A stretch of DNA of 7,658 nucleotides, taken from the NCBI GenBank assembly GCA_030040395.1, contig JASHTU010000604.1, positions 1 through 7,658 on the forward strand, given 5' to 3'. Shown piece by piece: positions 5,721 through 7,658 of the stretch. The stretch's first letter is position 1, and every line of letters starts with the position of its first letter. The position numbers were made by a program, and so were the translations under genes. The notes beneath the pieces are model-generated. The model did not search any database, was not told where the DNA came from, and worked only from the letters and a program-made list of their open reading frames with translations. Source of the DNA: Acidobacteriaceae bacterium. Lineage in GTDB: Bacteria > Acidobacteriota > Terriglobia > Terriglobales > Acidobacteriaceae.

Positions 5721-6836
5721 ATGTCAAAGTCGCCCATGAATCGCCGGCAGTTTCTTGCATCGTCCGGCGGCGCAGCCATTGCCCTCAACGCCGGCGGCGG
5801 TCGGGCGCTTGCGGCGCCGCCGCGCAACCACAAGCCGGTGCTGATGAAGCTGGGGTGCCAGACCGCGCCCACCAACCTGGAACATCTGCACTATCTTGCC
5901 CGCTATGGCGTGCGCAACATCTGCGGCTATCCGCAGATTGCCGACGGGCGGCTCTATGCCACGCGTGAGGAACTGGAAACAATGAAGGACCTGGCGGCCC
6001 AGTGCGGCATCGAGGTGGACATGATTGCGCCGCCGTTTCTGGCATCCATCTCGGTGGATGTGGATAAGCACGCCGCGATCATGTTGGGCCAGAGCCCGGA
6101 GCGCGATCATGACATTGAAGCGCTGCAGACGATGATCAAGAACTGCGCGGCGGCGGGCATTCCCGCAATCAAATATAACTTGCAGATCGTCGGCGACCAA
6201 CGGACTGCGCGCACTCCGGGGCGGGGCGACTCAACCTACTCGACGTGGAAGTATTCCGAGGCGCATCCAAAGACGCCGTTGACGCGAGCCGGGCGGGTGA
6301 GCTTGGAGGAAAGCTGGGAGCGAATTACCTATTTTCTGGAGCGGGTGATTCCGGTGGCGACCGAATACAAGGTGCGCATGGCGCTGCATCCCGACGATCC
6401 CGGCATGCCGCCGCAAGGCTATCAGGGAGTACAGCGCGTGCTGGGCACCGTGGACGGACTGAAGAGGTTTGTCACCATCCAGGAAAGCGCCTATCACGGG
6501 CTGAATTTTTGCCAGGGCACGGTGTGCGAGATGCTGGACGATCCGGGCCGGCAGATCTTCGACGTGATCCGCTACTTTGGATCGCGCGACAAGATCTTTA
6601 ACGTCCACTTCCGCAATATTCGCGGGCGCCGCGACGATTTTGTGGAAGTGTATCCGGACGAGGGGGACGTGGACTTCGTCAGGGCCCTACAAACCTACAA
6701 GGAAGTTGGGTACAAATACATGATGATGCCGGACCATGTTCCCCAGGCGCCGACCGATCCGCACGGATTGCAGTCGTTCGCGTATTGCTACGGCTATATT
6801 CGCGGCCTGTTGCAATCCGCGGCTGAGTTGAGCTAG
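5721..6836 (+). CDS. Tat-exported UxuA-like (mannonate dehydratase-like) TIM-barrel protein
   Basis: 371 aa. The N terminus, with the twin-arginine motif NRRQFLA (residues 7-13), then SSGGAAIALNAGG and ALAA ending near residue 32, reads as a Tat signal. The rest belongs to the UxuA/xylose-isomerase-like TIM-barrel group. Mannonate dehydratase removes water from D-mannonate to give 2-keto-3-deoxygluconate in hexuronate use. All four metal-ligand motifs of that family are present: H223 in ALHPDDPGMPP, C264 in LNFCQGTV, H296 in NVHFRNIRG and D338 in MMPDHVP. In place of the usual ETAH...GSLD segment it has EVYPDEGDVDFVRA (308-321). Bona fide UxuA is cytoplasmic, so an exported copy is unusual; it may be an isomerase, epimerase or dehydratase on another sugar acid. 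It follows the GH105 gene by 30 nt. Family confident, exact reaction not. Confidence 0.85.
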   Translation: MSKSPMNRRQFLASSGGAAIALNAGGGRALAAPPRNHKPVLMKLGCQTAPTNLEHLHYLARYGVRNICGYPQIADGRLYATREELETMKDLAAQCGIEVDMIAPPFLASISVDVDKHAAIMLGQSPERDHDIEALQTMIKNCAAAGIPAIKYNLQIVGDQRTARTPGRGDSTYSTWKYSEAHPKTPLTRAGRVSLEESWERITYFLERVIPVATEYKVRMALHPDDPGMPPQGYQGVQRVLGTVDGLKRFVTIQESAYHGLNFCQGTVCEMLDDPGRQIFDVIRYFGSRDKIFNVHFRNIRGRRDDFVEVYPDEGDVDFVRALQTYKEVGYKYMMMPDHVPQAPTDPHGLQSFAYCYGYIRGLLQSAAELS

Positions 6837-6951
6837 AGCAGATTCAGAGTTTCCCGGTTTCAGGGACGTTGCTTCCGCCGCTTCCACGAGCATCGCGTTG
6901 GGGACTTGGTCATGTTAATGCGTTCAGTACGAGGGATCACCCGCGCAACCA
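6837..6951. other. Convergent intergenic gap
   Basis: 115 nt between the stop of the UxuA-like gene and the stop of the minus-strand gene. A search by eye for an inverted repeat followed by a T-run found no convincing terminator on either strand, and no small gene with a ribosome binding site. Confidence 0.6.
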
Positions 6952-7658
6952 TCACTCGATCCACACTGTCGCGCCTTTGTCGATTTCGGGAATCACCGCG
7001 CGAATCTGCCCGCCGTTGCGTTGGGCAGGAAGCTCGCGGACCGTCCCGAGAAACGGCAACAGGAAGACCCGGCTGCCCGCGCTCGCAGGAAAGGAGACCG
7101 CAACGTTCTGTTCCGGGATTTGCTTAGAAATTTTGAGCGCCTGAAGGCCTTTGAAATTGGCAAAGAATATGTGGACCTTTCCGTCCACGCGAGCCGTCTG
7201 CGAGGTGAGGAAAGGCGAAGCCTCCACCTGAATTGGCGCATTGAAGCCGAGCGCCTGGATGACGCTCGTGTCGAATTCATGGCGGAGCGATTGGAAACTC
7301 TGCCCTGCCGCAACGCCGCGAGCGGCAGCCTCGATGAATTCCGCGTTCAAAGCCCGCCAATAAGCTTGGCCAGGGCAGTCAGGAAGGTAGGCGTACTTCA
7401 GGCGGGCAGCGCCCATCGATTTCTGCGCTGGGTTGCGGATACCAAGGAACTGATGCAAGGGATTTGATCCGCGCTCTTGGCCCGTTTCGTCGCAATGCCC
7501 GGATTGGCCGGTGACGATCAGTTTTCCTCCGGCCTTGGCATAACTCTCGAGCGCGGCAAGTTCCCGCTGGCCTAAACAACGCGCGTCCGGCAGGGCCAGG
7601 ACCGCACCGCGAAAGCCTTCCAGACTGCGCGGCGTGATGATCTCAAATTCGCGGTGGG
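6952..7658 (-). CDS. C-terminal part of a glycoside-hydrolase-like protein with a GH42 trimerisation-like domain (5' end outside window)
   Basis: The minus-strand frame is open from the right edge to TGA (complement of 6952-6954), 234 residues visible. The first 55 or so, including LEGFRGAVLALPDARCLGQR and ALESYAKAGGKLIVTGQSG, match the class I glutamine-amidotransferase-like domain seen as the beta-galactosidase trimerisation domain and in related uncharacterised glycosidases (a 'lowered beta-strand, then AGG-L-VTG-SG' pattern). The rest contains ASPFLTSQ, VDGKVHIFFANFKG and FLLPFLGTVRELP before a final ATVWIE, consistent with a terminal beta-sandwich. The catalytic barrel would lie outside the window. 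The TTG at 7458 is internal, since the frame continues upstream with the conserved domain. No family name is certain. It converges on the GH105/UxuA-like genes and may serve the same polysaccharide pathway. Confidence 0.5.
   Translation of the reverse strand, partial: HREFEIITPRSLEGFRGAVLALPDARCLGQRELAALESYAKAGGKLIVTGQSGHCDETGQERGSNPLHQFLGIRNPAQKSMGAARLKYAYLPDCPGQAYWRALNAEFIEAAARGVAAGQSFQSLRHEFDTSVIQALGFNAPIQVEASPFLTSQTARVDGKVHIFFANFKGLQALKISKQIPEQNVAVSFPASAGSRVFLLPFLGTVRELPAQRNGGQIRAVIPEIDKGATVWIE

Noticed and set aside
6837..6951. Bidirectional terminator between the convergent genes
   Set aside because: No stem with a convincing match and no T-run were found by eye.
7456..7458. TTG start for the minus-strand gene
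   Set aside because: The same frame stays open to the right edge and encodes the conserved trimerisation-like domain upstream.
7021..7467. Plus-strand open frame of 148 codons at the right end
   Set aside because: It is opposite the conserved minus-strand domain, is charged and motif-free, and has no convincing ribosome binding site.

Overview
The window is GC-rich and densely coding. It looks like a soil or plant-associated heterotroph. Secreted GH105-type and GH42-like enzymes next to a Tat-exported UxuA-like protein resemble Acidobacteriota genomes, but that assignment is an inference with only moderate confidence. No rRNA, tRNA, mobile element, CRISPR array or obvious repeat was seen.

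Left half, positions 1-4363, plus strand: five tightly packed genes that read as one operon. They are a flavin-dependent monooxygenase of the HpaB family (5' end outside the window), its HpaC-type flavin reductase, a DUF2848 protein, a small cupin and an amidase-signature hydrolase. Gaps are 6, 35 and 9 nt, and the last junction is a TGATG stop/start overlap. The likely theme is oxidation of a phenol-like or N-heteroaromatic substrate by the two-component monooxygenase, followed by hydrolysis by the DUF2848 protein (which resembles the FAH fold) and the amidase. The substrate cannot be read from the sequence. The monooxygenase has the two aromatic/His positions of the HpaB active site swapped, so 4-hydroxyphenylacetate is unlikely to be the simple answer.

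Right half, positions 4413-7658: a carbohydrate module. It holds a secreted GH88/GH105-like unsaturated glycuronyl hydrolase, a Tat-signal UxuA-like (mannonate dehydratase-like) TIM-barrel protein, and, on the minus strand and cut by the right edge, the C-terminal part of a protein with a GH42-type trimerisation-like domain. This fits breakdown of pectin-like or other uronate-containing polysaccharides. The GH105 protein carries an Asn where the family normally has one of its two active-site Asp residues. The last plus-strand gene and the minus-strand gene converge on a 115-nt gap with no clear terminator.

The two modules are separated by only 49 nt with a weak promoter-like sequence, so it is open whether they form one transcript.
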